From NCBI GenBank assembly GCA_964525815.1, contig CAZGJQ010000025.1, positions 1 to 24,013 on the forward strand: a stretch of DNA of 24,013 nt, read 5' to 3'. Positions 17,822-24,007 of the stretch are shown in pieces (within the stretch, counting starts at the first letter, position 1; every line of letters starts with the position of its first letter). The stretch comes from UBA1049 sp964525815. Its GTDB lineage: Bacteria > Bacillota > Clostridia > Oscillospirales > CAG-382. Both the position numbers and the translations under genes were made by a program. The notes under the pieces were generated by a model. It saw nothing but the letters and a program-made list of their open reading frames with translations, was not told the DNA's origin and did not search any database.

Positions 17822-17942
17822 TTAAAAATCCGTTTCTCCGGCGATAAGATTTTGCGTTGACATTCGGTCGCCGGACCGAGCGCCCTATTTAATACCAAGT
17901 TATTATATTTGTGCATATAACAATGCTCTATACCCCTAAGCC
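17822..17942 (-). promoter_or_regulatory. dprA-topA intergenic region: topA leader with alternative hairpins and a possible -10 box
   Basis: This 121-base gap is the longest within the block from the TrmH-family gene to rdgB. On the minus strand there is a TATAAT at 17902-17907, but its -35 (TAGAGC at 17925-17930) is poor, so the promoter is only possible. Downstream is a compact hairpin with 6-base perfect arms TCGGTC/GACCGA (17864-17869 and 17874-17879) around a 4-base loop. The loop and inner arm (17868-17875) are also complementary over eight bases to 17837-17844, which contains part of the GGAG ahead of topA. The two pairings exclude each other. No T-run follows, so this is not a terminator. 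Confidence 0.4.
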
Positions 17943-19142
17943 TTACTTTTTAATATACCTGTTCCCCGCAAGGGAGGTAACCTTTCCGTCTATTTCCAGC
18001 AGGGTGAGTGATGTTAATATGTCCGAAATATCGGCTTGCAGACCGTCCGCAAGCTCATCCGCAGTCATTGGGCGACCCGCTCCCAGGAGAGCCAGAATTC
18101 CTTTGTCCGTGCCGCTCTGGTCACTTATGGAAGGAATATATACCTCGCTCTCCTCGGCGGGAGAGGTACGGTCTTTTACCTTGCTTTGTGTAACCGTCTC
18201 CTGTATGCGGGTAACCCTGTTCCCATATGCCGCCACCTTGTTTCCGTAAGCGGCGCAGTTCTCTGTTTTTATTTTAGTGGGATGCAGCAATGCCAGCTCA
18301 GAAAGCACGTCGAGCGGGGTTGTCGCCGCATCAACTCCCTTTTTTATCAATGCATTGGTTCCCGCATTATCGCTGCCCACCGCTCCGGGTATGGCAAAGA
18401 CCCGCCTCCCCTGAACGACCGCATGACGAGCGGTTATCAGCGCACCGCTGTTTTCTCCTGCCTCTGCGATAACCGTAACCTCGCATAATCCGCTTATGAT
18501 ACGGTTTCGGTTGGGAAAGTCTGCTCTGCTCCTCGGGCAGCCGGGGTACATCTCACTGATAACCAGACCTTCCTCGTAAAGATAATAAAAGAGCTTCTCA
18601 TTCTCCTGCGGGTACACCTCGTCTATGGGAGTGCCAAGCACCGCTACGGTAAAGCCGTTTGCTCTCAGCGCCCCGTTATGAGCCGCCGTGTCAATCCCCT
18701 TGGCAAGACCGCTTACCACCACCGCACCGCATTTCGCAAAGCTGTATGCAAAGTCCTCCGCGACAGCCGCTCCGAACTCGGTTTTTCTTCTTGTTCCCAC
18801 AACGGCTATACCGACCTCCCTATTTAAGTCCCTTAGCCTGCCCATGCAGTAGAGCACGGGAGGGGGTGCCTGCAATAACCTGAGCGAATCGGGAAACATC
18901 TCATCATGATAGGATATTATATGAATAGAATTATTTTTGCACTTTTTATAAACCTCAAACGCAATGGACAAATCCTTTTTCGGTAGCTTGTCCTCACAGC
19001 TGTATTTACCCTGCAAAAAGCTAAAATCCTCGCAGTCATATATCTCCTTGGCGGAGGAAAAACGCTCAAACAGCTTAAGATAAACGGTGCTGCATATGCC
19101 GCACACTGTTTGCAGCCATATGTAATATACGGCGTTATCCAT
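17943..19142 (-). CDS. dprA: DNA-processing protein DprA
   Basis: DprA binds incoming single-stranded DNA during natural transformation and loads RecA; it is also kept in species with no known competence. The 399 residues include an N-terminal helical domain (1-75) and the Rossmann-like DprA core. The core has VVGTRRKTEFG (about 113-123), VVSGLAKGIDTAAHNGAL (about 140-157), the diagnostic FPNRNRIISGL, ENSGALITARHAV and AIPGAVGSDNAGTNALIKKG. A linker of about 70 residues and a C-terminal winged-helix domain follow. The linker contains a tandem seven-residue duplication (AAYGNKV/AAYGNRV). Its start overlaps the upstream methyltransferase gene by eight bases. Confidence 0.95.
   Translation of the reverse strand: MDNAVYYIWLQTVCGICSTVYLKLFERFSSAKEIYDCEDFSFLQGKYSCEDKLPKKDLSIAFEVYKKCKNNSIHIISYHDEMFPDSLRLLQAPPPVLYCMGRLRDLNREVGIAVVGTRRKTEFGAAVAEDFAYSFAKCGAVVVSGLAKGIDTAAHNGALRANGFTVAVLGTPIDEVYPQENEKLFYYLYEEGLVISEMYPGCPRSRADFPNRNRIISGLCEVTVIAEAGENSGALITARHAVVQGRRVFAIPGAVGSDNAGTNALIKKGVDAATTPLDVLSELALLHPTKIKTENCAAYGNKVAAYGNRVTRIQETVTQSKVKDRTSPAEESEVYIPSISDQSGTDKGILALLGAGRPMTADELADGLQADISDILTSLTLLEIDGKVTSLAGNRYIKK
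18213..18254 (-). repeat. Tandem 21-base duplication in the dprA linker
   Basis: Two adjacent 21-base units code for AAYGNKV and AAYGNRV. The codons differ at many third positions, so the duplication is old or the peptide repeat is selected. It lies in the linker between the Rossmann core and the winged helix. Confidence 0.6.
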
Positions 19143-19953
19143 CTATGTCATCGCCTTTCTTTAGCTCCCAAAGCAGTATTGCAGCCGCCACCGATGCGTT
19201 AAGACTGTCTATATCACCGCTGATGGGTATTTTTACCTCACCGTCGCAAATATCTATAATTTCGCCTGCCAAGCCGTTCCCCTCGTTACCGATTACAAAG
19301 CAATCATCGTGATAAGCATCGAATTTACCGAGAGTAAGGGTATTATTTCCCAAAGCGGCGGCAAATACCCGTCTACCGCTCTGCCTTACTGCTCTTATCG
19401 CCTGCGAAATATCGTCGGTTATAAACACCCTTGCCGAAAACAAGGCTCCCATTGAGGCTCTTATGGTCCTGCTGCTGTATATATCCGCACAGTCCCTGCT
19501 CAATACGCAGTCCGCTCCACCCAGAGCCGCAGCTGTTCTTATTATTGTTCCCACATTTCCGTTATCCTGAAGTGAATCGAGAAATATCAGACTTTTTTTA
19601 CATTCGGTAAGAGCTTTAAAGTGCTGGTCGCTGTTAATAAAGACTATATTACCGTCCAGGAACTCCGATATTACAAATATTCCCTGCGGAGCTTTTTCGG
19701 CAGACAGCTTTTGATATACACTGTCGCTTACCGTTATGATACGGCTCGATTCAACCGCGGTCAACAAATCAGAATAACTCTTTTTTGCATTCTCGGTTAC
19801 AAATATTGTATTCGGAACATGCCCATTGCGCAGATAATCCTCAAGCAGACTTACCCCTTCAAAAAAGAAAAGGCGTTTTACCTGCCTTGACGCTTTGCTT
19901 TTTAGCTTAACCGCGTTTTTGATGCGCTCGTTTGCTCTTGATTCGATATGCAT
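19135..19953 (-). CDS. TrmH/SpoU-family RNA 2'-O-methyltransferase
   Basis: A SPOUT-class enzyme that should transfer a methyl group from SAM to a ribose 2'-OH in rRNA or tRNA. It has an N-terminal substrate-binding domain (ESRANERIKNAVKLKSKASR, with FFFEGVSLLEDYL) and the SpoU domain with its three motifs: DNGNVGTIIRTAAALG, CFVIGNEGNGLAGE and IPISGDIDSLNASVAAAILL. The exact target cannot be told from sequence. The reading frame opens further up at a TTG (19975-19977) with GAAGGA nine bases ahead, giving 280 residues. I prefer the ATG at 19951-19953 (272 residues, AAGGA 12 bases ahead) because family members start two to four residues before the S-x-x-N-x-x-I-K block. It overlaps dprA, and a terminator precedes it. 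Confidence 0.85.
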   Translation of the reverse strand: MHIESRANERIKNAVKLKSKASRQVKRLFFFEGVSLLEDYLRNGHVPNTIFVTENAKKSYSDLLTAVESSRIITVSDSVYQKLSAEKAPQGIFVISEFLDGNIVFINSDQHFKALTECKKSLIFLDSLQDNGNVGTIIRTAAALGGADCVLSRDCADIYSSRTIRASMGALFSARVFITDDISQAIRAVRQSGRRVFAAALGNNTLTLGKFDAYHDDCFVIGNEGNGLAGEIIDICDGEVKIPISGDIDSLNASVAAAILLWELKKGDDIDG

Positions 19954-20033
19954 GCTTATGATCATTCCTTGCAGCAAAATTAGCTTTCCTTCAAAGTTAA
20001 AAGCACAAAACCGTTGTTCAAGCTTTTATCCAT

Positions 20034-20076
20034 AAAAAAAGTCCGTACCTTATATAATAATATATAATAGTACGAA
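20034..20076 (-). terminator. Rho-independent terminator after prmC
   Basis: On the minus strand the arms TTCGTAC (20070-20076) and GTACGGA (20042-20048) pair with one wobble. An inner AT-rich stem TTATATA/TATATAA extends the hairpin, and seven T residues (20034-20040) follow closely. It lies 13 bases after the prmC stop codon and separates the DUF1385-prmC unit from the methyltransferase-dprA-topA block. Confidence 0.8.
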
Positions 20077-20088
20077 TTATTTTCTTTG

Positions 20089-20940
20089 TCAATATTTTTT
20101 TCCGAGGACTACTCGGTCAATTTGCCCGTAATCCTTAAATACCGCCACATTATAACCGTTAAGCTCCAGCATTGTGGAAACAGGCTCCGCCTGATTAATG
20201 CCCACCTCAAACAAAATTGCTCCATCCTTCTTCAGCAGTAAGGGAGCGTTGCGGATTATCTCTCTGTAGAATCTCAGTCCATCCTCTCCTCCATCCAGAG
20301 CGGTTTCCGGCTCATACTGGAGCTGAGACTCCAAGAGCATAATTTCCCCGCTCGGTATATAAGGCGGATTGGACAGAATAATATCTATTTTTTCGCCGTG
20401 CTGCTCCTGCAAGGAGATATAGTCCTCCTCGTCTAAAGCGTCAAAACGCTTTATGCTGACATTGGGGGCAGTGGAAAGGTTCTGCTCCGCATATTCAATA
20501 GCCTTTCTCGATAGCTCCAGAGCATATCCGGTCGCATTTGGGCATTCCTCCGCAACAGCCAGCGAAATACAGCCGCTTCCGGCGCATATGTCCGCAAAAA
20601 CCATGTCCTGCTCCCCGATTAAGGACGCCGCCGCTTTTACAAGTATCTCGGTATCGCTTCGAGGTATGAAGCAGCCGCTTCCTACCGTTATACTTTTACC
20701 GTAGAAATAGCAGCTGCCAATAACATATTGAAGCGGCTCGCCCATCGCCAGCTTTGCCACCGATGCTCTTACCTTATCCGCAGACAAATCGCTGATCTCC
20801 TGGTCAAGCATTGCGAGTAATCTTGACCTCTCCACCCCTACCGCATCCGCAAGCAGGATGTCTGCAACCGTTCCGTTTTCATCCGTGGTGATATTATTTA
20901 ATGCTTCTCTTAATTGCCTTCTAAAATCAGCTATTCTCAT
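20089..20940 (-). CDS. prmC: Peptide chain release factor N5-glutamine methyltransferase PrmC
   Basis: PrmC methylates the glutamine of the GGQ motif in release factors RF1 and RF2, which speeds peptide release. The 283 residues have the N-terminal helical release-factor-binding domain (GEPLQYVIG at 67-75) and a class I SAM methyltransferase fold. The fold shows PRSDTE at 93-98 (usually PRPDTE), DICAGSGCISLA (118-129) and the catalytic NPPYIP at 191-196. The start is ATG, overlapping the upstream DUF1385 gene by 14 bases, a neighbour pairing common in Clostridia. prfA, often next to it, is not present; a terminator follows. Confidence 0.95.
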   Translation of the reverse strand: MRIADFRRQLREALNNITTDENGTVADILLADAVGVERSRLLAMLDQEISDLSADKVRASVAKLAMGEPLQYVIGSCYFYGKSITVGSGCFIPRSDTEILVKAAASLIGEQDMVFADICAGSGCISLAVAEECPNATGYALELSRKAIEYAEQNLSTAPNVSIKRFDALDEEDYISLQEQHGEKIDIILSNPPYIPSGEIMLLESQLQYEPETALDGGEDGLRFYREIIRNAPLLLKKDGAILFEVGINQAEPVSTMLELNGYNVAVFKDYGQIDRVVLGKKY

Positions 20941-21985
20941 CTGCCTTTATTTCCTCATTGAACTCCCTTAACTCAGTGTTTTCGCTTTCCTCCGATTTTT
21001 TCTCCTCAAGCGGAATCTCAAAATCAGGAAAAACCTGAGGAAGTGCTGCCTTTATCGAAACAATAGCTACCTCCAGCATACTGTCATCCGGCTCCTTTGT
21101 GGTGATTCTTTGCATCCAGAGCCCGGGTGTTGAGAGTATCCTCGAAACTATGTTGGGATGCTTTCCGGCATACATAATAAACTCAAACCCCAGCCCGACA
21201 ATAACGGGCAGGAGCATTATTTTAAACAGCACACGCAACAGCGGCAGATTATAGGTCCAGCCCGGCAGGAAATAGCTTATAAAAATAGACAGAATAATCA
21301 TAACGAACATAAATGAGGTTCCGCATCTCGGATGAAAGCGGGAATGCTTTCTTATGTTCTCCACCGTCAGCTCCTCGCCGGCTTCATAACAAAAAATGCT
21401 CTTATGCTCCGCACCGTGATACATAAACACTCTTTTTATGTCCGGAATAAGCGAGGTAAGCGCAATGTATGCCACAAAGATAACTACCTTCATAATTCCT
21501 TCTATTAAGTTTTTATACCTTCCGATGTCACTGCCTATTATTCTCTCAAGCAGGTTTGCCGAGCCGATAGGTAAAAAGAAGAACAGGAATATGGCAAGCG
21601 CAACACCGAGGATGCTTGCCAGCACCGTTATTACTCCGAACAAAGAAGCACCGAACCTTTTCTCCAGCCACCTCTCGAACCTGGACGGTTCCTCCTCCTC
21701 GAGCCCCAGCATTTCTGTTGAAGCAGTAAGGGTGGAAAAGGACAGTATCATCATCTCTATGAAGTTAACTATACCTCTTAAAATAGGTGCATTAAGGAAC
21801 TTGATTTTGTCTTTTATCGTTTTGGTAGGCTTGGTACGGCATACTATCCTTTTGCTGTCCATCTGTCTGACCGAAATGGCGACCGTGCTTTTACTGCGCA
21901 TCATCACGCCCTCCATAACCGCCTGTCCGCCTACCGCTCCCAGCCTTTCGCTTAGCTCCTTGTTGTTTTTGTTCTTATCGCTCAA
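20927..21985 (-). CDS. DUF1385 family membrane protein
   Basis: An integral membrane protein of 352 residues in the DUF1385 family, whose function is not established. The family hallmarks are GGQAVMEGVMMRSKSTVA near the N-terminus and MYHGAEHKSIFCYEAGEE followed by RKHSRFHPRCGTSFMF, rich in conserved His and Cys that could bind metal. About five hydrophobic segments are visible: a weak one near 70-90, then strong ones near 115-142, 163-182, 222-242 and 248-272. The tail after residue 310 is acidic (EEKKSEESE) and probably cytoplasmic. The start is TTG (21983-21985) with GGGGAG six bases upstream. It overlaps prmC by 14 bases. Some relatives are annotated as metal-dependent enzymes, which I cannot confirm. 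Confidence 0.9.
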   Translation of the reverse strand: MSDKNKNNKELSERLGAVGGQAVMEGVMMRSKSTVAISVRQMDSKRIVCRTKPTKTIKDKIKFLNAPILRGIVNFIEMMILSFSTLTASTEMLGLEEEEPSRFERWLEKRFGASLFGVITVLASILGVALAIFLFFFLPIGSANLLERIIGSDIGRYKNLIEGIMKVVIFVAYIALTSLIPDIKRVFMYHGAEHKSIFCYEAGEELTVENIRKHSRFHPRCGTSFMFVMIILSIFISYFLPGWTYNLPLLRVLFKIMLLPVIVGLGFEFIMYAGKHPNIVSRILSTPGLWMQRITTKEPDDSMLEVAIVSIKAALPQVFPDFEIPLEEKKSEESENTELREFNEEIKADENS

Positions 21986-22025
21986 GGTAATCTCCCCTTA
22001 TATCTCTTTACAGCCTATTTTTGTG

Positions 22026-22054
22026 TTGATTTTTTAATATTTTCATATTATACT
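22026..22054 (+). promoter_or_regulatory. Promoter for the RNHCP-membrane protein unit
   Basis: On the plus strand TTGATT (22026-22031), a 17-base spacer and TATACT (22049-22054) form a good sigma-A-like promoter. The transcript would start near 22,061, about 68 bases ahead of the first gene. Confidence 0.6.
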
Positions 22055-22075
22055 ATAGTAAGCATTCAAAGTAAA
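22047..22075 (-). promoter_or_regulatory. Promoter for the DUF1385-prmC unit
   Basis: On the minus strand TTTACT (22070-22075) and a perfect TATAAT (22047-22052) are spaced by 17 bases. The transcript would begin near 22,040, giving a leader of about 55 bases. The -10 box overlaps the -10 box of the plus-strand promoter. Confidence 0.6.
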
Positions 22076-22128
22076 GCTGTTTTTGTAAACAAATTTCTGA
22101 AACGGGGTAGTGAGGTTTGGAGAGTAAG

Positions 22129-22440
22129 TTGTTCAAAAAGAACGACAGCGGTTTTTTATGCGAGAACTGCGGAAAAGAGGTTCCGCCCCTCTCCTATTCC
22201 TCCCGAAATCACTGTCCCTACTGCCTTTGCTCCAAGCACGTCGACCGGAGCCCGGGTGACCGGGAATGCGATTGCGGCGGCATAATGCGCCCGATTGAGG
22301 TAAAACCGAACCCGAGGAAGGAATTTGTAATAACTCACAGCTGTGAAAAATGCGGTTTTATGCGCAACAACCGCTCACAGGACGACGATAACCGTGAGCT
22401 TCTAATCAGGCTCACAAATCCGTATAACCGCAATAACTGA
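22129..22440 (+). CDS. RNHCP-domain zinc-ribbon protein
   Basis: A small cysteine-rich protein of the RNHCP family, named for the motif seen here as SRNHCPYCLCSKHVD. Paired cysteines occur at FLCENCG, HCPYCLC, ECDCGG and SCEKCGF, enough for two zinc ribbons, probably a nucleic-acid or protein-binding cytoplasmic factor. No function is established for the family that I know of. Two TTG codons are possible starts. I take the one at 22129-22131 because GGAG lies six bases ahead and the family usually has only about eight residues before the first FxCExCG. The TTG at 22117 would add four residues, but its nearest GAGG is only one base away. The next gene follows after 17 bases. Confidence 0.85.
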   Translation: MFKKNDSGFLCENCGKEVPPLSYSSRNHCPYCLCSKHVDRSPGDRECDCGGIMRPIEVKPNPRKEFVITHSCEKCGFMRNNRSQDDDNRELLIRLTNPYNRNN

Positions 22441-22457
22441 AGGGAAAAGGTGACAGA

Positions 22458-23453
22458 ATGGACTTTTTGAACCGCTTTGTGCAAAGAAACATATATTATA
22501 TACGACTTACCTTCTGCGCTCTGCTTGCCTTTGCCGGAACCTATTATGCGCTCCCGACAAGAGGCTTAGTGTCCACCCTCCCTATATTTCTGATAGCCGC
22601 ACTGATTTCGGTGCTTTTTAAGCTTCCGGCTTGGCAAAAAGCATTTTTGTTCGGCTTGTTCGCTTTTATTCTAACGCTAATCGAATATGATACCGCGCAT
22701 GCTCTCGGATTTGCAACCATATGCATAATTGTGGTGTTTTTATGCTCGCTCGCTTATTATTTGATGAAAAAGAAAAAAGCAAGCAATGTGCTCTTGGCGC
22801 TGCTGCTTATAGCGGTCTGTACTTTTCCGCACGCTTATTTTTTCGGTAATATAGTCGAAGGAATGGATGCGGACAAAATCCTCAGGGAATACACCGATAA
22901 GCGTTATGCAAGCGATGATATGACGGTTTCACAGACCTTTTACGATTATAAGTACGGCTTCTATAAGGTAAATGTATACTCAAAAAATTCCCCTACCGAG
23001 ATATACTCACTGAGCGTTCAAAACGGATTTATATATGACAGCTATCGTACATTTGCAAAAAAGACACTCATGCACGCTAAAATGCTGGAAATAACCACCG
23101 CTCTGCGGGAGAGTTTTCCCAACGAAAACTTCGAGGTAATTCCGCTGGATATAATAGGCTATCCGTATTCAGACACGGCTATTTCTCTGAATGACAGCAC
23201 TGATTATTCGCCTTTTTTGAGCTTCAGGATAGATATTTGGGGTCAGCTTGACCTTAACAGATTTTTAGAAACTTCCGAGTCCTATTACGACGCAATAATG
23301 AGAAGCGAGGTTAGCTTTGATAAAATAACCTTTTCCGGCAAGGACAGATACAATATTCTTAAGCTGACCGTTTCCTCCGTTCCGCTCAAAAAGGACTTCA
23401 CCCGCCTTTTATACCTCCCTCCGTCTATAGGTGAAAAAATATTAGCCGGTTAG
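22458..23453 (+). CDS. Unrecognised membrane protein with a C-terminal extracytoplasmic domain
   Basis: I do not recognise this 331-residue protein. It has about five hydrophobic helices in the first 130 residues (roughly 14-31, 36-54, 60-75, 78-102, 109-128), separated by short loops. The KKKK cluster near 100 fits a cytoplasmic loop under the positive-inside rule. The last 200 residues (from EGMDADKIL) have no helices long enough to cross the membrane and are rich in Tyr, Asp, Ser and beta-type strands, consistent with a folded outward-facing domain. There is no lipobox or recognisable catalytic motif. The start is ATG with AAGGTG five bases upstream, 17 bases after the RNHCP gene, so the two are probably cotranscribed. 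Codon use resembles the neighbours. Confidence 0.75.
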   Translation: MDFLNRFVQRNIYYIRLTFCALLAFAGTYYALPTRGLVSTLPIFLIAALISVLFKLPAWQKAFLFGLFAFILTLIEYDTAHALGFATICIIVVFLCSLAYYLMKKKKASNVLLALLLIAVCTFPHAYFFGNIVEGMDADKILREYTDKRYASDDMTVSQTFYDYKYGFYKVNVYSKNSPTEIYSLSVQNGFIYDSYRTFAKKTLMHAKMLEITTALRESFPNENFEVIPLDIIGYPYSDTAISLNDSTDYSPFLSFRIDIWGQLDLNRFLETSESYYDAIMRSEVSFDKITFSGKDRYNILKLTVSSVPLKKDFTRLLYLPPSIGEKILAG

Positions 23454-23508
23454 ATGCACAAAAGACCAATAGGAATAAATGAAAAGCTCTATGTAGGTAA
23501 TATATATA

Positions 23509-23526
23509 GAAAAACCCTGCTTTTTC
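23509..23526. terminator. Weak possible bidirectional terminator between convergent genes
   Basis: GAAAAA-CCCTGC-TTTTTC forms a six-pair, mostly A-T stem between the convergent membrane protein gene and the 60-codon gene. It could weakly terminate in either direction. The lack of G-C pairs makes this doubtful. Confidence 0.25.
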
Positions 23527-23545
23527 AGCTGTAGTTTACCAAGGT

Positions 23546-23728
23546 TTACCCGTTCTTTTCTTTTCTTTCTTTTTTACCTTCCTCTATCAGCTTTCTGGTC
23601 AGATAATCTGCGTAAATACTTCCGATGCGTTTTAGGATTGAATCAATCTCCTCCTGGGTCTTTACACAATAATCATCGTGTATCCTGATCCTTGTATTTC
23701 CTATATAATAATCCTTAACCACCGACAT
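23546..23728 (-). CDS. Small protein of unknown function, 60 residues
   Basis: A 60-residue protein opening MSVVKDYYIGNTRIRIHDDY, then TQEEIDSILKRIGSIYADYL and a very basic tail (KKERKEKNG). I read it as a real gene because a near-perfect ribosome binding site (GAGGTGAT) sits four bases ahead of the ATG, with a plausible promoter just upstream. The predicted shape is a short beta hairpin (YYIGNTRIRIHDDY) followed by one helix. From memory it resembles short hypothetical proteins found near site-specific recombinases and integrated elements in Clostridia, which would fit the change of character at this edge; I cannot verify this here. No function is proposed. Confidence 0.7.
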   Translation of the reverse strand: MSVVKDYYIGNTRIRIHDDYCVKTQEEIDSILKRIGSIYADYLTRKLIEEGKKERKEKNG

Positions 23729-23745
23729 AAAATCACCTCGCTTTT

Positions 23746-23774
23746 AAGATATGCATCTAATTTTTAATTGTTAA
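23746..23774 (-). promoter_or_regulatory. Possible promoter for the 60-codon gene
   Basis: On the minus strand TTAACA (23769-23774) and TATCTT (23746-23751) are separated by 17 bases, with the gene's ribosome binding site about ten bases after the -10 box. The leader would be very short. The region is AT-rich, so chance is possible. Confidence 0.35.
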
Positions 23775-23954
23775 AATTTCCGTTTTGCTCTGCTCTTCAA
23801 ATGCGGCTATCGCTGGACGGTATAATAGTATGCCCAAATACATATAAAGGTAAGGGTGAACACATATCATATATCCGGATTAAAAAATAGAGGACGCAAA
23901 ACGCTTAAGACTTGTCACGGACGAACAGTTCGGATATAGAATAACAGAACTTAT
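23775..23954. other. Non-coding or remnant DNA at the right edge
   Basis: No convincing gene. It holds a TATAAT on the plus strand (23821-23826) without a good -35 box, which might serve the gene expected beyond the right edge. A 31-codon open stretch on the plus strand (23884-23976) has a coding-like look but no start codon. Confidence 0.4.
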
Positions 23955-23988
23955 AAAAAATGCCCCGCACCTTTAAAAGTGGCGGGGC
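23955..23988 (-). terminator. Strong GC hairpin followed by a T-run on the minus strand
   Basis: The seven-base arms GCCCCGC (23962-23968) and GCGGGGC (23982-23988) pair perfectly, extended by two more pairs past a bulged G. On the minus strand the hairpin is followed by A then six T residues (23955-23960), the layout of a rho-independent terminator for a transcript coming from beyond the right edge. On the plus strand it has no T-run and would instead be a leader hairpin just ahead of the ribosome binding site at 23,999-24,007. Confidence 0.6.
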
Positions 23989-23998
23989 TAACCTATCG

Positions 23999-24007
23999 AA
24001 AGGAGGG
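23999..24007 (+). promoter_or_regulatory. Strong Shine-Dalgarno for a plus-strand gene starting at the window edge
   Basis: AAAGGAGGG is an almost perfect match to the 16S anti-Shine-Dalgarno. AGGAGG ends at 24,006 and seven more bases bring the window to its end, which is ideal spacing for a start codon at 24,014. The gene itself is not visible. Confidence 0.6.

Noticed and set aside
19980..20033. Seventeen-codon minus-strand open frame (ATG to TAA) directly after the prmC terminator, considered as a leader peptide.
   Set aside because: There is no ribosome binding site; the ATG follows straight after the T-run where transcription should end. No run of regulatory codons and no attenuator structure follow.
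23531..23547. Direct repeat GTTTACC-AAG-GTTTACC considered as an attachment-site core or operator.
   Set aside because: It is seven bases, single locus, and sits at the end of the 60-codon gene with no second copy seen elsewhere in the window.
23450..23760. Nine-base inverted repeat TTAGATGCA/TGCATCTAA flanking the 60-codon gene (23450-23458 and 23752-23760), possible ends of a small mobile element.
   Set aside because: A nine-base match within 560 bases is expected about once by chance. It overlaps the upstream stop codon, is AT-rich, and no target-site duplication is visible.
23922..23932. CGAAC-A-GTTCG palindrome considered as a LexA (SOS) operator.
   Set aside because: The Gram-positive LexA site needs four bases between GAAC and GTTC; here there is one. 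No SOS gene is adjacent.
23884..23976. Thirty-residue open stretch on the plus strand with a coding-like sequence (EDAKRLRLVTDEQFGYRITE then LIKNAPHL).
   Set aside because: It has no start codon or ribosome binding site and is preceded in frame by a stop codon. It may be chance or a worn remnant; not enough to call a gene or pseudogene.
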